A DNA stretch of 59,707 bases from Alistipes sp. CHKCI003 (GCF_900021155.1 NZ_FCNT01000061.1:1-59707); one strand, 5' to 3'. Shown: positions 1 to 9,134, numbered from the stretch's first letter. Program-made: numbers and translations. The notes: a model not told the origin generated them from the sequence alone.

Positions 1-298
1 GACTGCCGTTTCGGGAGGCAGAATAAACAATCCCGAAAGAGCTTTAAATTTGTTTAGGGGGCTTTCGGCCGCTTGTGAAAGCCGCCGTTTGCCGGGCGGG
101 TCGGTATCGGTCCCAAGCGATATCGGCTCCGCTTTTTTGGTAAACTGCCAGCGGTCCGGCAGTCGGAGTGGAGGGCCGCGTCATAATTATCAAGGTTCGC
201 ACCGCCCACTTGCGAAAGCCGGCGTTGCGGGGAACGGACTGCTGGAGCGGTCCGTTCTGTCGTTAACGGGGGGGCTCGGTTCGTGCGGTGGTGCGGGG
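1..298. other. Non-coding left edge
   Basis: I see no convincing gene here. It lies downstream of the minus-strand PAP2 gene. An 8-bp inverted repeat (GAACGGAC...GTCCGTTC, about 231-258) may help end the minus-strand transcript, but no T-tract follows it on that strand. A second short stem (TTTCGGG/CCCGAAA) lies within 1-40. Confidence 0.5.
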
Positions 299-1045
299 TT
301 ACTGTCGTTTTGCGGAGCCGGAGGTTGCGTGTCGCCGTTTGTCGGGATCGGCCTTGCGTGCGCGGTGATCTCTTTCGTGTGTCGGGGTCGCGGCTCGCGC
401 GGTCTCGTCCCGCTGCCGGCTGAGGCGTCGGTAGAGGAGGTACATGGCCCGTCCCGTGATGAGCCCGACGGCTGTTCCGAGCAGCAGGTCGATGGGGAAG
501 TGCTTGGCGAGGTAGATTCGGGAGTAGCAGATGAGCAGCGCGCAGAGGATCATGAGAACGGTGAACCACCGGCGGCGGACGATCGGTGCGGAGAGGGCCG
601 CGAGGGCGGCGATCACGGCCGCATGGGACGAGACGGTGCCGTAGAGGCCCGCCACGGCGCCCGCCGGGACGTGTACGGCCCAGTCGCCGGCGACGGCGGC
701 GCGCCGGAGGGCGATCAGCGAGTCGGCCGGGATGGAGAGCCCTTCGAGCGAGGGGGTGAACATCGGCCGCAGACGGGGCGGGAAGTCGGCCCAGAGGTGT
801 TTGAGCACGCCGGAGTGTTTGAAGATGCCGGCGAACATGTCCGCCAGTACGAGGGCCGCGGCCAGACAGCCCGCGAAGAGCAGCAGGTTGCGCCAGCCGC
901 CGCGCCGGTAGACGAGCCAGAGGATCAGGGCGTAGAGGGGCAGCCACAGGAGCGTGCCCGAGACGACGGTCATCGCACGGTCCGTGAGCGGGCCGCCGTC
1001 GAAGTTGAGGGCCATGAAGAGCCCGTGGTCGCAGTCGTAATTCAT
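299..1045 (-). CDS. PAP2-family membrane phosphatase
   Basis: This 248-residue multi-spanning membrane protein has the three PAP2 signature blocks in order: a Lys followed by an Arg-Pro pair (LKHLWADFPPRLRP), a central SSHA block in place of the usual SGH, and SRIYLAKHFPID, with the catalytic His and its supporting Asp. PAP2 enzymes remove phosphate from lipid phosphates or undecaprenyl pyrophosphate at the membrane. It is the last gene of a minus-strand cluster, 7 bp after the MBOAT gene, so it may take part in envelope lipid or glycan turnover alongside it. The substrate cannot be told from sequence. The family call is secure, the exact role is not. Confidence 0.85.
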   Translation of the reverse strand: MNYDCDHGLFMALNFDGGPLTDRAMTVVSGTLLWLPLYALILWLVYRRGGWRNLLLFAGCLAAALVLADMFAGIFKHSGVLKHLWADFPPRLRPMFTPSLEGLSIPADSLIALRRAAVAGDWAVHVPAGAVAGLYGTVSSHAAVIAALAALSAPIVRRRWFTVLMILCALLICYSRIYLAKHFPIDLLLGTAVGLITGRAMYLLYRRLSRQRDETARAATPTHERDHRARKADPDKRRHATSGSAKRQ

Positions 1046-1052
1046 GTCGGGG

Positions 1053-2549
1053 TCAGAATTGGAAATAGATGAAAGGTTGGATGTCCGACGACTTGATCTG
1101 CATCACGCACCAGATCATCCCAGCGGCGAGCAGGACCTGCACGACCGTCGGCGAGGCGGCGACGATGCGCTGGGCCGTGCGGTCGGCCGAGGCGGGGAGC
1201 ATGTGCAGCGCGTAGCCCGCACCCATCAGCAGGAAGACGCTCAGGTAGCCCTTTAGGACCTGCGGCGCGACCGCGAGGTTGAAATTGCTGAAGATCTGGT
1301 GGAGCATCAGCGAGACGGTCTGCATCGACTCGGCGCGGAACATCAGCCACCCGAAGCAGACGAGGTTGAACGTGAAGAAGATGCCCGCGATGCGCCAGCC
1401 CCACGACATTTCGGCTCCGGTGGCCTTCGCGCGGGGCACGAACTTCAGCCAGAGCTTGTGCAGGGCGAGCGCCGCGCCGTGGAGCGCACCCCAGAGGACG
1501 AAGCGCACGGCGGCGCCGTGCCACAGGCCGCCCAGAAGCATCGTGATGAGGAGGTTGATGTAGGTGCGCACGCGCCCCTTGCGGTTGCCGCCCAGAGGGA
1601 TGTAGAGGTAGTCGCGCAGCCACGTCGAAAGCGAAATGTGCCATCGGCGCCAGAACTCGGTGATGGTGGCTGCCTTGTAGGGCGAGTCGAAGTTCTTGGG
1701 GAAGCGGAAGCCCAGCAGGAGGGCGATGCCGATGGCCATGTCCGAGTAGCCCGAGAAGTCGCAGTAGATCTGCAGGGCGTAGCCGTAGATGCCCGCGAGG
1801 CATTCGAAGCCGGAGTAGAGCAGCGGTTCGTCGAAGATGCGGTCGACGAAGTTCAGCGAGATGTAGTCCGAGACGATCGCTTTCTTGAAGAGACCCGTGA
1901 GGATCAGGAAGACCCCCGTGCCGAACATTTCGCGCGAGACATGGAGCGGACGGCGTATCTGGGGAATGAAGTCCTTGGCCCGCACGATGGGGCCGGCCAC
2001 GAGCTGCGGGAAGAACGAGAGGTAGAAGAGGTAGTCCGTCCAGCGGTCGAGCGGACGCAGCTGGCGGCGGTAGATGTCGATCGTGTAGCTCAGCGATTGG
2101 AAGACGAAGAACGAGATGCCCACGGGCAGGAAGATGTTGCGGAACTGTAGGAAACCTTCGCCGAAGAGCCGGTTCGAAATGTCGATCAGGAAGTTGGTGT
2201 ACTTGAAATAACCCAGCATTCCGATATTCACCGCGATGCTCAGCACGACCCAGCTCCGGCGGAGCCACGGCCGCCGCGTGCGGTAGAGTGCCCGCGCGAT
2301 CCAATAGTCGCTCGCGGCGGCGAAGACCAGCAGCAGGAAGTAGACGCCGCTTGACTTGTAGTAGAAATAGAGCGAGAAGAGGATGACGTAAATGATCCGC
2401 ACCGACGTGCTGCGCCGGAGCAGGGCGTAGAAAAGGAGAAACCCCGCGAACAGGAAGAGAAACAGTCCGCTGTTGAAGATCAGCGGTTGGTGGGTGTCGT
2501 AGACCAACAACCCGAGTGCCTTGTCCAGTATCTCCGCCGCCGATGCCAT
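1053..2549 (-). CDS. MBOAT-family O-acyltransferase (AlgI-like)
   Basis: This 498-residue polytopic membrane protein resembles AlgI/DltB-type MBOAT acyltransferases. It has the hydrophobic N-terminus, the LSFFPQLVAGPIVR block, the ITEFWRRWHISLSTWLRDYLYIPLGGNRKG region, and the putative catalytic His in GGLWHGA at about residue 343. Such proteins pass acyl, usually acetyl, groups across the membrane to envelope polysaccharides. The SGNH hydrolase gene lies 10 bp upstream, and MBOAT plus SGNH partners commonly work together in O-acetylation. No alginate or teichoic-acid genes are present, so the acceptor is unknown. The start is the first Met of the conserved frame. Confidence 0.9.
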   Translation of the reverse strand: MASAAEILDKALGLLVYDTHQPLIFNSGLFLFLFAGFLLFYALLRRSTSVRIIYVILFSLYFYYKSSGVYFLLLVFAAASDYWIARALYRTRRPWLRRSWVVLSIAVNIGMLGYFKYTNFLIDISNRLFGEGFLQFRNIFLPVGISFFVFQSLSYTIDIYRRQLRPLDRWTDYLFYLSFFPQLVAGPIVRAKDFIPQIRRPLHVSREMFGTGVFLILTGLFKKAIVSDYISLNFVDRIFDEPLLYSGFECLAGIYGYALQIYCDFSGYSDMAIGIALLLGFRFPKNFDSPYKAATITEFWRRWHISLSTWLRDYLYIPLGGNRKGRVRTYINLLITMLLGGLWHGAAVRFVLWGALHGAALALHKLWLKFVPRAKATGAEMSWGWRIAGIFFTFNLVCFGWLMFRAESMQTVSLMLHQIFSNFNLAVAPQVLKGYLSVFLLMGAGYALHMLPASADRTAQRIVAASPTVVQVLLAAGMIWCVMQIKSSDIQPFIYFQF

Positions 2550-2559
2550 CCTCGTCGTC

Positions 2560-4167
2560 TCATTTTATCGCCACGGGCGCCATCAGCCGTTCGCGCACCG
2601 CCTGCCGGAGGCTGTCGGCCACGCACTGCGACCGCTCCTCGCGCAGGCGTCTCTCTTCGCGTTCGTGCGCCGAGCGTCGCACGCCGTCGTGGAGGGCGTC
2701 GGCCAGCGCCCGCGCCACCTCTCGACCGCCGGCGAAGTTGATATGCGTATAGTCTTTGCCGGCCCAGCCGTTCGCCACGAACCGCTCCATGCCGCCCATC
2801 GCGCCCATGGCCGCCGCCGTGTCCCAGAAAGCCGCTCCCTGCGCCGCAGCGGCTCCCCGCTGGCAGGCGATCATGTAGGGGATGGCGTCCATCGGTTCGA
2901 AGCCCCTGTCGGTGCGGACCGAGCGGTCGCTCACGCCCATCACGAGCACCGCCGCCGAGGGGAAGCACTGGCGGACGTAGGCGATCATCTTGACGATCTG
3001 CGCCCCGTAGTTGGCATAGTTGCGGATGCCCTGCTGCATGATGTTGAGTCCGTATTGCAGCACGACGAGGTCGTAGCCGATCATCGCCTGCGCCTGTGCG
3101 TTGAGCGCCGGATTCGTGCGGAAGAGGGCCTGCCCGTTGTTGCTGCGGACCGAGTAGTTGTCCACGCCGGCTCCCGCGGTGCCGAGCAGGGCGCCGTAGC
3201 CGACAACGCCCGGCGCGCCCTCCGCCACGCGGAACGAGAGCGAATGGATCGGACCGCCCGAAACGGCGATCTGACGCAGGACGTCGGCTCCGCGGACCGT
3301 GAAAGTCCTGTGCAGGGTATCGTTTATGCCGACCTCCACGCGGCTGTCGCCGCGGCTGAGGAAGAGGATGCGCGCCCCTTCGCAGGGGTCGAGCCGGCGG
3401 CGTGCGTCGGTCCCCTCCCAGCGGGTCTGGGCTCCGTTTTCGGGGCGGCAGACCCAGCCCGAAACGAAGAAGTCGCTGCGCAGGGGCCGGGGCGTCGTTT
3501 TGTACTGCATGATGTTGTAGGGGGTCCATCCCTTCGCCGAGGTCCGGACCGTGCGGCGGAAACCCGTGAGCGGCGAGGCCATCGGTGCGAAACCCGTGCC
3601 GGAGCCTCCGTAGGTCTCTTGCAGCGTTTCGCGCAGATCGGCCGTGAGGATGTCGCCTTCGATGAACGAGTCGCCCAGCACGGCGATCCGGACGGGCCGG
3701 CCGTCGAGCAGTTTGTCGTAGAGGGCTTGCAGCGGACTGCTGCCGGTGGTGTCGAAGTCCTCGATGGGCTGGAGGACGTCTGCGGGGGGCAGGTTGTTCG
3801 CGCACACGGGATGCAACGTCGTGTCGGCCGTTCCGATCGTCCATTCGAAGGTCGTCTGCACGGGGGCGAACAGCGTGTCGGCCGGGCTTTCCGTCGGCTC
3901 CGGCGGGGCGGCTGCGGAATGTCGGGCCAACTGTTCGGCCACTTTTTCGAGGTCTATGCGGAACTCCTCTTCGTCGAGCGGGACTTGCGAGGCGGCAGGC
4001 GCGGCCTCCTCGTCTCCGAAATCGATGAGATCCGAGAGGATGTTGGCGCGTCTGAGCGAGACTCCGCCCACGCTGCGGGGAGGGATGAGGCTCACGCAGA
4101 CGAGCACCGCGATCAGCGCCGCCGCCGCGAGCCAGCTCCGGTGGGTGTAGTCCTTCCCGTCGTACAT
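2560..4167 (-). CDS. SGNH/GDSL hydrolase-like protein, partner of the MBOAT
   Basis: This 535-residue protein has one N-terminal membrane anchor (about residues 11-28) and a long periplasmic part. The SGNH blocks are visible: GDSFIEGD near residue 165 with the nucleophile Ser, a block around YGLNIMQQG, and a C-terminal Asp-x-x-His (DYTHIN) near residue 472. Proteins of this kind next to an MBOAT usually act as O-acetyltransferases or esterases on extracytoplasmic glycans. The start codon overlaps the peptidase stop codon by one base (TGATG) and the MBOAT gene follows within 10 bp, so they are probably translated together. The acyl acceptor is not evident. Confidence 0.8.
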   Translation of the reverse strand: MYDGKDYTHRSWLAAAALIAVLVCVSLIPPRSVGGVSLRRANILSDLIDFGDEEAAPAASQVPLDEEEFRIDLEKVAEQLARHSAAAPPEPTESPADTLFAPVQTTFEWTIGTADTTLHPVCANNLPPADVLQPIEDFDTTGSSPLQALYDKLLDGRPVRIAVLGDSFIEGDILTADLRETLQETYGGSGTGFAPMASPLTGFRRTVRTSAKGWTPYNIMQYKTTPRPLRSDFFVSGWVCRPENGAQTRWEGTDARRRLDPCEGARILFLSRGDSRVEVGINDTLHRTFTVRGADVLRQIAVSGGPIHSLSFRVAEGAPGVVGYGALLGTAGAGVDNYSVRSNNGQALFRTNPALNAQAQAMIGYDLVVLQYGLNIMQQGIRNYANYGAQIVKMIAYVRQCFPSAAVLVMGVSDRSVRTDRGFEPMDAIPYMIACQRGAAAAQGAAFWDTAAAMGAMGGMERFVANGWAGKDYTHINFAGGREVARALADALHDGVRRSAHEREERRLREERSQCVADSLRQAVRERLMAPVAIK

Positions 4168-4937
4168 CAGTCGCGGCGCCCCAGAATCAGGAAGACGTAA
4201 TAGAGCAGCGAGGCGATGGCGCTGAGTGCGGCCACCAGATAGGTGCGGGCCGCCCAGCCGAGGGCCTCCTTAGCCTGTGCGAGCTGTTCGCCCTGAATCG
4301 TGCGGCTCGATTCGAGCCATACGAGTGCGCGCGACGAAGCGTTGTATTCGACCGGAAGGGTGATGAGCGAGAAGAGCGCCGACATGGCGATCATGCCCAC
4401 GCCGATCCAGCAGAGCAGTTCGTTCTGCGTCGTGGCGAGGATGCCCAGTCCGATGAGGATCACCCACGTGGCCATCCGCGACGAGAACATCACCACGGGC
4501 ACCAGTTGCGAGCGCATCACCAGCGGAGCATAGCCCTGTGCGTGCTGTACGGCATGCCCGCACTCGTGGGCCGCGACCGCCGCGGCCGCCACGCTGTTCG
4601 ACGAGTAGACGGCGTCGCTCAGATTGACGGTCATCGTCTTGGGATCGAAGTGGTCGGTGAGCTGTCCGGGGACATGGGTAACCTTGACGTTGTGGATGCG
4701 GTTGTCGCGCAGCATCTTCTCGGCGACCTCGGCACCCGTGAGGCCGCCTGCGAAGGGAATTTTCGAGTACTTTCTGAAGACCGACTGCAAGCGGGCCTGC
4801 ACGCCGAATCCGATGATTCCGATCAGGATGATGAGCACGAACATGCCCAGCGTAGCAGCCGAATAGTGAGCCGCCTGCTGGGAGGCGGAGGTGTAGTGGC
4901 CGGCCTGAAGCAGGACGGCGAAAAGCGGTAATGTCAT
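4167..4937 (-). CDS. YugP-like zinc metallopeptidase, membrane-bound
   Basis: This 256-residue membrane protein belongs to the neutral zinc metallopeptidase family of YugP (PF04298). It has an N-terminal transmembrane helix, a soluble part that includes FDPKTMTVNLSDAVY, the zinc motif HECGH at about residues 124-128 and two C-terminal hydrophobic hairpins. The physiological substrate of the family is poorly known; membrane protein quality control is a guess. It is the first gene of the minus-strand cluster and overlaps the next by one base, although its link to the acyltransferase pair may only be transcriptional. Length and motif are normal for the family. Confidence 0.88.
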   Translation of the reverse strand: MTLPLFAVLLQAGHYTSASQQAAHYSAATLGMFVLIILIGIIGFGVQARLQSVFRKYSKIPFAGGLTGAEVAEKMLRDNRIHNVKVTHVPGQLTDHFDPKTMTVNLSDAVYSSNSVAAAAVAAHECGHAVQHAQGYAPLVMRSQLVPVVMFSSRMATWVILIGLGILATTQNELLCWIGVGMIAMSALFSLITLPVEYNASSRALVWLESSRTIQGEQLAQAKEALGWAARTYLVAALSAIASLLYYVFLILGRRD

Positions 4938-5067
4938 AATAGTCGTTTTGTGTTCGTTTTTTCTTCGGTGAAAATCCGTTTTCCGAGGGATTTTCCCTGC
5001 AATACGGAAGCCATTTCCGCGCGGACCGTGCCCGTTGCCGGGCCTTCGGCGCCGGAGGCTGCGGCCT

Positions 5068-5817
5068 TTATTTCTTCCGGTGCGTATAATAGGCTCCGGC
5101 CTGTTGGGCGGGCATCAGCACGATGTCGTTGACATTCATGTGGGCCGGCAACTGCACGATCCACGCGATCGCCTCGGCGACGTCCGCGCCCGTGAGCGGC
5201 GTAACGCCGTCGTAGGTCTTGTCCGCCCGGGCGCTGTCGCCGTGGAAGCGCACGAGCGAGAATTCGGTCTCGACCATGCCGGGGCGGATTTCGCTCACCT
5301 TGATGCCGCTGGCCAGCAGATCGGCGCGCATGGCCTGCGAGATGGCGTGCACGGCGTGTTTCGACGCGCAATAGACGGCACCGTTCTCGTAGGGCTCCGT
5401 GCCGGCGATGGAGCCGATGTTGACGATGTGCCCCGCGCCTGCCGCGACCATCTTTTCGGAGACGATCCGCGTTACGTAGAGCAGTCCCTTGACGTTGGTG
5501 TCGATCATGGCGTCCCAATCGGCGGTGTCGCCGCAGTCGATATGCTCCAGCCCGGCGGCCAGTCCGGCGTTGTTGACCAGCAGATCCACACGCTCCAGCG
5601 GCCCGAGATGCCGCCGGCATTCGGCTTCGCTGCGCACGTCGAAGAGGAGCGTCGTGCAGCGCCCTCCGCTCCCTTCGATTCCGGCTTTCAGTTCCGCGAG
5701 CCTCTCCGCGCGTCGGCCCGTGGCCGTGATGTCGTATCCCAGCCCTGCGAGCCGGAGCGCCGTGGCGCGTCCGATGCCCGAGGTGGCTCCCGTGATCAAT
5801 GCCTGTTTTCTCATCAT
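5068..5817 (-). CDS. SDR-family NAD(P)-dependent oxidoreductase (YdfG-like)
   Basis: This is a classical short-chain dehydrogenase of 249 residues. It has the Rossmann motif TGATSGIG near the N-terminus, NNAG at 82-85, and the catalytic Ser136, Tyr149 and Lys153. The VYCASKHAVHAISQAMRADL and IRPGMVETEFSL segments resemble YdfG-type enzymes, which reduce 3-hydroxy acids or serine-like substrates. Two adjacent Met codons (5817 and 5814) are possible starts. A much longer open frame upstream lacks family similarity and was not used. The gene appears to stand alone, with a minus-strand TATTTTTG motif about 190 bp upstream. Confidence 0.9.
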   Translation of the reverse strand: MMRKQALITGATSGIGRATALRLAGLGYDITATGRRAERLAELKAGIEGSGGRCTTLLFDVRSEAECRRHLGPLERVDLLVNNAGLAAGLEHIDCGDTADWDAMIDTNVKGLLYVTRIVSEKMVAAGAGHIVNIGSIAGTEPYENGAVYCASKHAVHAISQAMRADLLASGIKVSEIRPGMVETEFSLVRFHGDSARADKTYDGVTPLTGADVAEAIAWIVQLPAHMNVNDIVLMPAQQAGAYYTHRKK

Positions 5818-6008
5818 ACTATGCTTTTGCAGTTTACGATGCATTCGTGTGTGCTTCGAGCGCCGCACCGGTATCCCCGCAGCCGGCGGTTTCGTCCGCG
5901 GCTTTCGCCGCACCGACTCCGGAGCTCCGACCGGGCCGGACGCCGCGCGTCGGACCGTGTCGCGGAGGTTGTCGCAAGCCGGCAGGCGGATGTGTGTCAT
6001 CGTGCTCG

Positions 6009-6016
6009 CAAAAATA
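6009..6016 (-). promoter_or_regulatory. Putative -7 element for the SDR gene
   Basis: Minus-strand TATTTTTG matches the Bacteroidetes TAnnTTTG consensus. No clear -33 TTTG is seen, and the implied leader is about 190 nt. An imperfect palindrome (CGTTTTTCCCGGAAAACG) lies immediately upstream of it, at about 6018-6035, and could bind a regulator. Confidence 0.35.
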
Positions 6017-6110
6017 ACGTTTTTCCCGGAAAACGGAAAAATTCGGCTCCATATTATTTCGCACGCATCTGTTTGGTGGCTTCGATGGCACGAAAACCGA
6101 AAAAAATGCG

Positions 6111-6118
6111 TTACTTTG
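6111..6118 (+). promoter_or_regulatory. Putative -7 element for the LolE-like/menG operon
   Basis: TTACTTTG matches 7 of 8 positions of TAnnTTTG and ends 36 bp before the chosen GTG start. No good -33 box is visible, so this is a weak call supported mainly by its position. Confidence 0.35.
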
Positions 6119-6154
6119 TATCCGGTTCCGTCCGAAACGGACCCCGTTTGCCGC

Positions 6155-7402
6155 GTGAATCTCGAATATTTCATAGCCCGCCGCACCGCCCGCACCTCCG
6201 ACGGCCGCCGTCGGGGGGTGATGGTGCGTATCGCCGTGCTCTCCGTGGCGCTGAGCGTCGCGGCGATGATTCTCGCGCTGGCCGTCGTCATGGGATTCAA
6301 GCGTGAGGTCGCACGTCTGATGACGGGTTTCACGGCGCATGTGGAGATCACCGACCTGCGCGGCGCCGATGCCGTGGCGTCGGTGCCCGTTCGCCGGAGC
6401 GAACCGCTCGAACGGGCGGTCCGGTCGGTCGACGGAGTCGACGGAATGTGGCCCTATGCGGTGAAGGAGGGGATCGTCCGGACGGCCGACGCCGTGCAGG
6501 GCGTGATGCTCAAGGGGGTGGACGACACGTACGACTGGAGCTTTTTCGCGGAGTGTCTGACCGAGGGGGCGCTGCCCCGCGTGGCGGACTCGGTGCGGAC
6601 CAAGGAGGTGCTGGTTTCGCGCCTTCTGGCCCGTCGGCTCGGGCTGGGGACGGGCGACAAGGTCGAAATGCTTTTCGTCGATCCCGACGATGCGCCCCGC
6701 CGCGACCGGTTCCGGATCTCGGGCCTTTACAGTTCGGGCATGGATGAGATGGACGGCGCCGTCGTGCTCACCGATCTGCGCAACGTACAGCGTTTGTGGG
6801 GCTGGGCGCCCGACGAGGTTTCGGGCTACGGAGTCGATGCGGTCCGCTTTGAGGATGCGGAGCCGCTGGCCGGGCGTCTGTCGCACCTGCTGCTCTACGA
6901 TGCTCCTGACGACGGACAGAACCTCGTTGCGACCGGTGTCGGCGAGTCGTATCCCAATATTTTCGACTGGCTGAAGGCGCACGACGTCAATGCCGCGGTG
7001 GTGATCGCCGTGATGCTCGCGGTCGCTTTTTTCAACATGGCTACGGCACTGATGATCCTCGTGCTCGAACGCACGCGCATGATCGGCCTGCTGAAGGCGA
7101 TGGGCATGCGCGACGGAGCCGTGCGGCGCATCTTTCTCTGGCGGGCCGCCTTCATCGCCCTGCGCGGCCTCGCATGGGGCAATGTCGCGGGGCTCGGGCT
7201 GTGTTTCGTGCAATGCCGTTTCCACTTGCTGAAACTCGATTCGGAGGCTTATCTGCTCTCCGAAGTCCCCGTGTCGCTGGGATGGGGCTGGTGGCTGCTG
7301 CTCAACGGAGGTGCGGCGGCTGCGATCGTATTGCTGCTGACGATTCCTGCGCGGGTCGTTTCGACGGTCAAACCGAGTGAAACCATACGTTACGAACGAT
7401 GA
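6155..7402 (+). CDS. LolE/FtsX-type ABC transporter permease
   Basis: This 415-residue permease resembles the LolC/LolE and MacB family. It has an N-terminal amphipathic start (NLEYFIARRTA), a first membrane helix at about 30-55, a large periplasmic domain, and three C-terminal helices including the FtsX core that begins VVIAVMLAVAFFNMATALMI. In Gram-negatives such proteins extract lipoproteins from the inner membrane or move envelope substrates, with a separate ATPase. No ATPase gene is in the window. The GTG at 6155 was chosen because Bacteroidetes homologs begin at this FIAxR block; the open frame runs further upstream but across the promoter region. The stop overlaps the menG start by 4 bp. 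Confidence 0.85.
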   Translation: MNLEYFIARRTARTSDGRRRGVMVRIAVLSVALSVAAMILALAVVMGFKREVARLMTGFTAHVEITDLRGADAVASVPVRRSEPLERAVRSVDGVDGMWPYAVKEGIVRTADAVQGVMLKGVDDTYDWSFFAECLTEGALPRVADSVRTKEVLVSRLLARRLGLGTGDKVEMLFVDPDDAPRRDRFRISGLYSSGMDEMDGAVVLTDLRNVQRLWGWAPDEVSGYGVDAVRFEDAEPLAGRLSHLLLYDAPDDGQNLVATGVGESYPNIFDWLKAHDVNAAVVIAVMLAVAFFNMATALMILVLERTRMIGLLKAMGMRDGAVRRIFLWRAAFIALRGLAWGNVAGLGLCFVQCRFHLLKLDSEAYLLSEVPVSLGWGWWLLLNGGAAAAIVLLLTIPARVVSTVKPSETIRYER

Positions 7403-8115
7403 AACCTTATAATACGGAACAAACCAAAAAGGAGGAGGTGCGCGAGATGTTCGACCGCATCGCTCCGACCTACGACATGCTGAACCATACGCTGTCGCTG
7501 AATATCGACCGCCTGTGGCGCCGCCGCGTCGTGCGTCTGGTGCGGCGTTTCGCACCGCGGCGCATTCTCGACGTGGCCACCGGTACGGGCGATCTGGCGA
7601 TCGCCATGGCCCGCCGCATCCGCGGTACGCAGGTGCTGGGAGTCGATCTCTCGGAGGGCATGCTCGACATCGCCCGCCGTAAGGTCGCGGAAGCGGGGCT
7701 CGACGGACGGGTCGTGCTCGACACGGGCGACGCCGAGCGGCTGTTCGTTTCGGACAGCGCGGTGGACGTGGCGACGGTCGCTTTCGGCGTCCGCAACTTC
7801 GGAGACCTCGATGCGGGGCTGAGGGATATCGCCCGGACGCTCCGCGAGGGCGGACGGATCGTGATCCTCGAATTTTCCACACCCCGCAATCCGCTGGCGC
7901 GGGCTTTCTACGGCTTCTGGAACCGCCGCGTGCTGCCCCGCGTGGGCGGTATGGTCTCCCGCGACCGGAAAGCTTACGAGTATCTGCCCGAGTCGATCGG
8001 CGAGTTTCCTGCGCCGGAACGGTTTCTGGAGATGATGTCCCGTGCAGGCTTCCGCAACTGCAAGGCCCGCAGTCAAAGTTTCGGAATCGCGCATATATAT
8101 GTAGGTGAAAAATGA
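7399..8115 (+). CDS. menG: Demethylmenaquinone methyltransferase
   Basis: MenG/UbiE methylates demethylmenaquinone, the last step of menaquinone synthesis, which feeds the anaerobic fumarate-reductase chain. The 238-residue protein has the family start (REMFDRIAPTYDMLNHTLSL), the SAM-binding motif ILDVATGTGDLAIAM at 56-70, and the family blocks AFGVRNFGDLDAGL and RGLxxxEF-like EGGRIVILEFSTP. The length is normal. It is translationally coupled on both sides, overlapping the permease stop and the next lipoprotein start by 4 bp each. No other men genes are nearby. Confidence 0.95.
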   Translation: MKPYNTEQTKKEEVREMFDRIAPTYDMLNHTLSLNIDRLWRRRVVRLVRRFAPRRILDVATGTGDLAIAMARRIRGTQVLGVDLSEGMLDIARRKVAEAGLDGRVVLDTGDAERLFVSDSAVDVATVAFGVRNFGDLDAGLRDIARTLREGGRIVILEFSTPRNPLARAFYGFWNRRVLPRVGGMVSRDRKAYEYLPESIGEFPAPERFLEMMSRAGFRNCKARSQSFGIAHIYVGEK

Positions 8116-8633
8116 GCAGACGACTTTCAACCCTCCTGTTTGCGGCTTTTTCGCTCCTCGTCGCACTGAGTTTTTCGTCGTGCCGCCGAGCCGCCGAGAA
8201 GGCCCGCCGCAGTATCCGGATCGAAGGCGTGGAGCGGATCGAACGCCATGCTTTGTCGGGCATCGACCTCACCGTGCGCATTCATAACGGTTCCCGATAC
8301 AAGCTGCTCCTCCACGAAGCCGAATTGGAAGTTTGGTATGACGGAACGCTCGTGGGAGGCGTCCGCCTCCGCGAAGGGGTCGAAGTGCCGCGCCGGACGA
8401 CTCAGAGCCTAACCACGCGCTGGAAGCTGAGCATCGACGATCCGTTGGGGCTCTATGCCCTCTTGCGCAGGCTGCGCTGCGGCGACTTCTCGCAGATCGA
8501 GGTCGGATTCCGCGTGAAGGGCAGGGGAGGTCCTGCGGGAGTGAATATTCGGAAGGAACGGATGCCTTTGCCGGATTTTCTTCGTATCTTTGGTGCCGAT
8601 ACGGACGATCTGAAAACTTATTTCGACCTATGA
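8112..8633 (+). CDS. LEA-14-like lipoprotein
   Basis: This 173-residue protein has a type II signal peptide with lipobox LSFSSC. It is followed by a beta-rich region (residues 35-120) resembling late-embryogenesis-abundant type 2 domains: IERHALSGIDLTVRIHNGSRYKLLLHEAELEVWYDGTLVG. Function is unknown; such domains are found in envelope lipoproteins of many Bacteroidetes. It overlaps menG by 4 bp and the next gene by 4 bp, so it is probably made from the same transcript. The lipoprotein call is firm, the domain call moderate. Confidence 0.7.
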   Translation: MSRRLSTLLFAAFSLLVALSFSSCRRAAEKARRSIRIEGVERIERHALSGIDLTVRIHNGSRYKLLLHEAELEVWYDGTLVGGVRLREGVEVPRRTTQSLTTRWKLSIDDPLGLYALLRRLRCGDFSQIEVGFRVKGRGGPAGVNIRKERMPLPDFLRIFGADTDDLKTYFDL

Positions 8634-9100
8634 TGCGTGCTTTTTCGATCTTCTTTGCGCTTGTTCTGACATTTGGCGCGTCGGAACTCTCCGCCCAATC
8701 TCTTCCCGCGTTTCGGGAACATCTGGCCGAACCGCTCGCGAGGGCGACCGGATACGGAACCTCCGCCGTTACGGTCGCGGAGCACGGCGATGCGGCGGAT
8801 GCCGTGGCCGAGGCTGCGCAGGAGAATCTCCGGCTGCGCTTCAAAGGTTACCGCGTCTGCATCTTTTTCGATAACGGACAGGATGCCCGAGCCGGAGCGG
8901 AGGCCGCGCGCGAACTCTTCGCTTCGACCTATCCGTCGACGAAGGTTTATATCTCCTACAACGCGCCCTATTTCACCGTTACGGCGGGCGACTGCGTTAC
9001 GGCCGAAGAGGCCATTATCCTGATGGGACGTATCCGGACGACTTTCCCCAAGGCTTTCCCCCGGAGCGAAGAGCTGACCGTTGCGGACCTCGTGAACTAA
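8630..9100 (+). CDS. Secreted SPOR-like protein
   Basis: This 156-residue protein has a Sec signal peptide ending near SELSAQS. Its C-terminal half reads like a SPOR fold: GYRVCIFFDNGQDARAGAE, then STKVYISYNAPYFTVTAGDC, then AEEAIILMGRIRTTFPKAF. SPOR domains bind denuded peptidoglycan, but here the match is only a pattern match and no division genes are adjacent. It overlaps the LEA-like gene by 4 bp and is the last gene of the operon. A TATCTTTG inside the preceding gene (8585-8592) might be an internal promoter, but its spacing to any TTTG is poor. Confidence 0.65.
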   Translation: MMRAFSIFFALVLTFGASELSAQSLPAFREHLAEPLARATGYGTSAVTVAEHGDAADAVAEAAQENLRLRFKGYRVCIFFDNGQDARAGAEAARELFASTYPSTKVYISYNAPYFTVTAGDCVTAEEAIILMGRIRTTFPKAFPRSEELTVADLVN

Positions 9101-9134
9101 AAAAGGGACTTTTCGAAAAATATCCGTTTTTTTC

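Noticed and set aside
5489..6154. N-terminal extension of the LolE-like permease
   Set aside because: It lies antisense to the SDR gene, includes promoter-like DNA and lacks family similarity; the family start fits GTG 6155.
5818..6351. N-terminal extension of the SDR oxidoreductase by about 180 residues
   Set aside because: The Rossmann motif must be near the N-terminus, and the extension overlaps the divergent promoter region and the permease gene.
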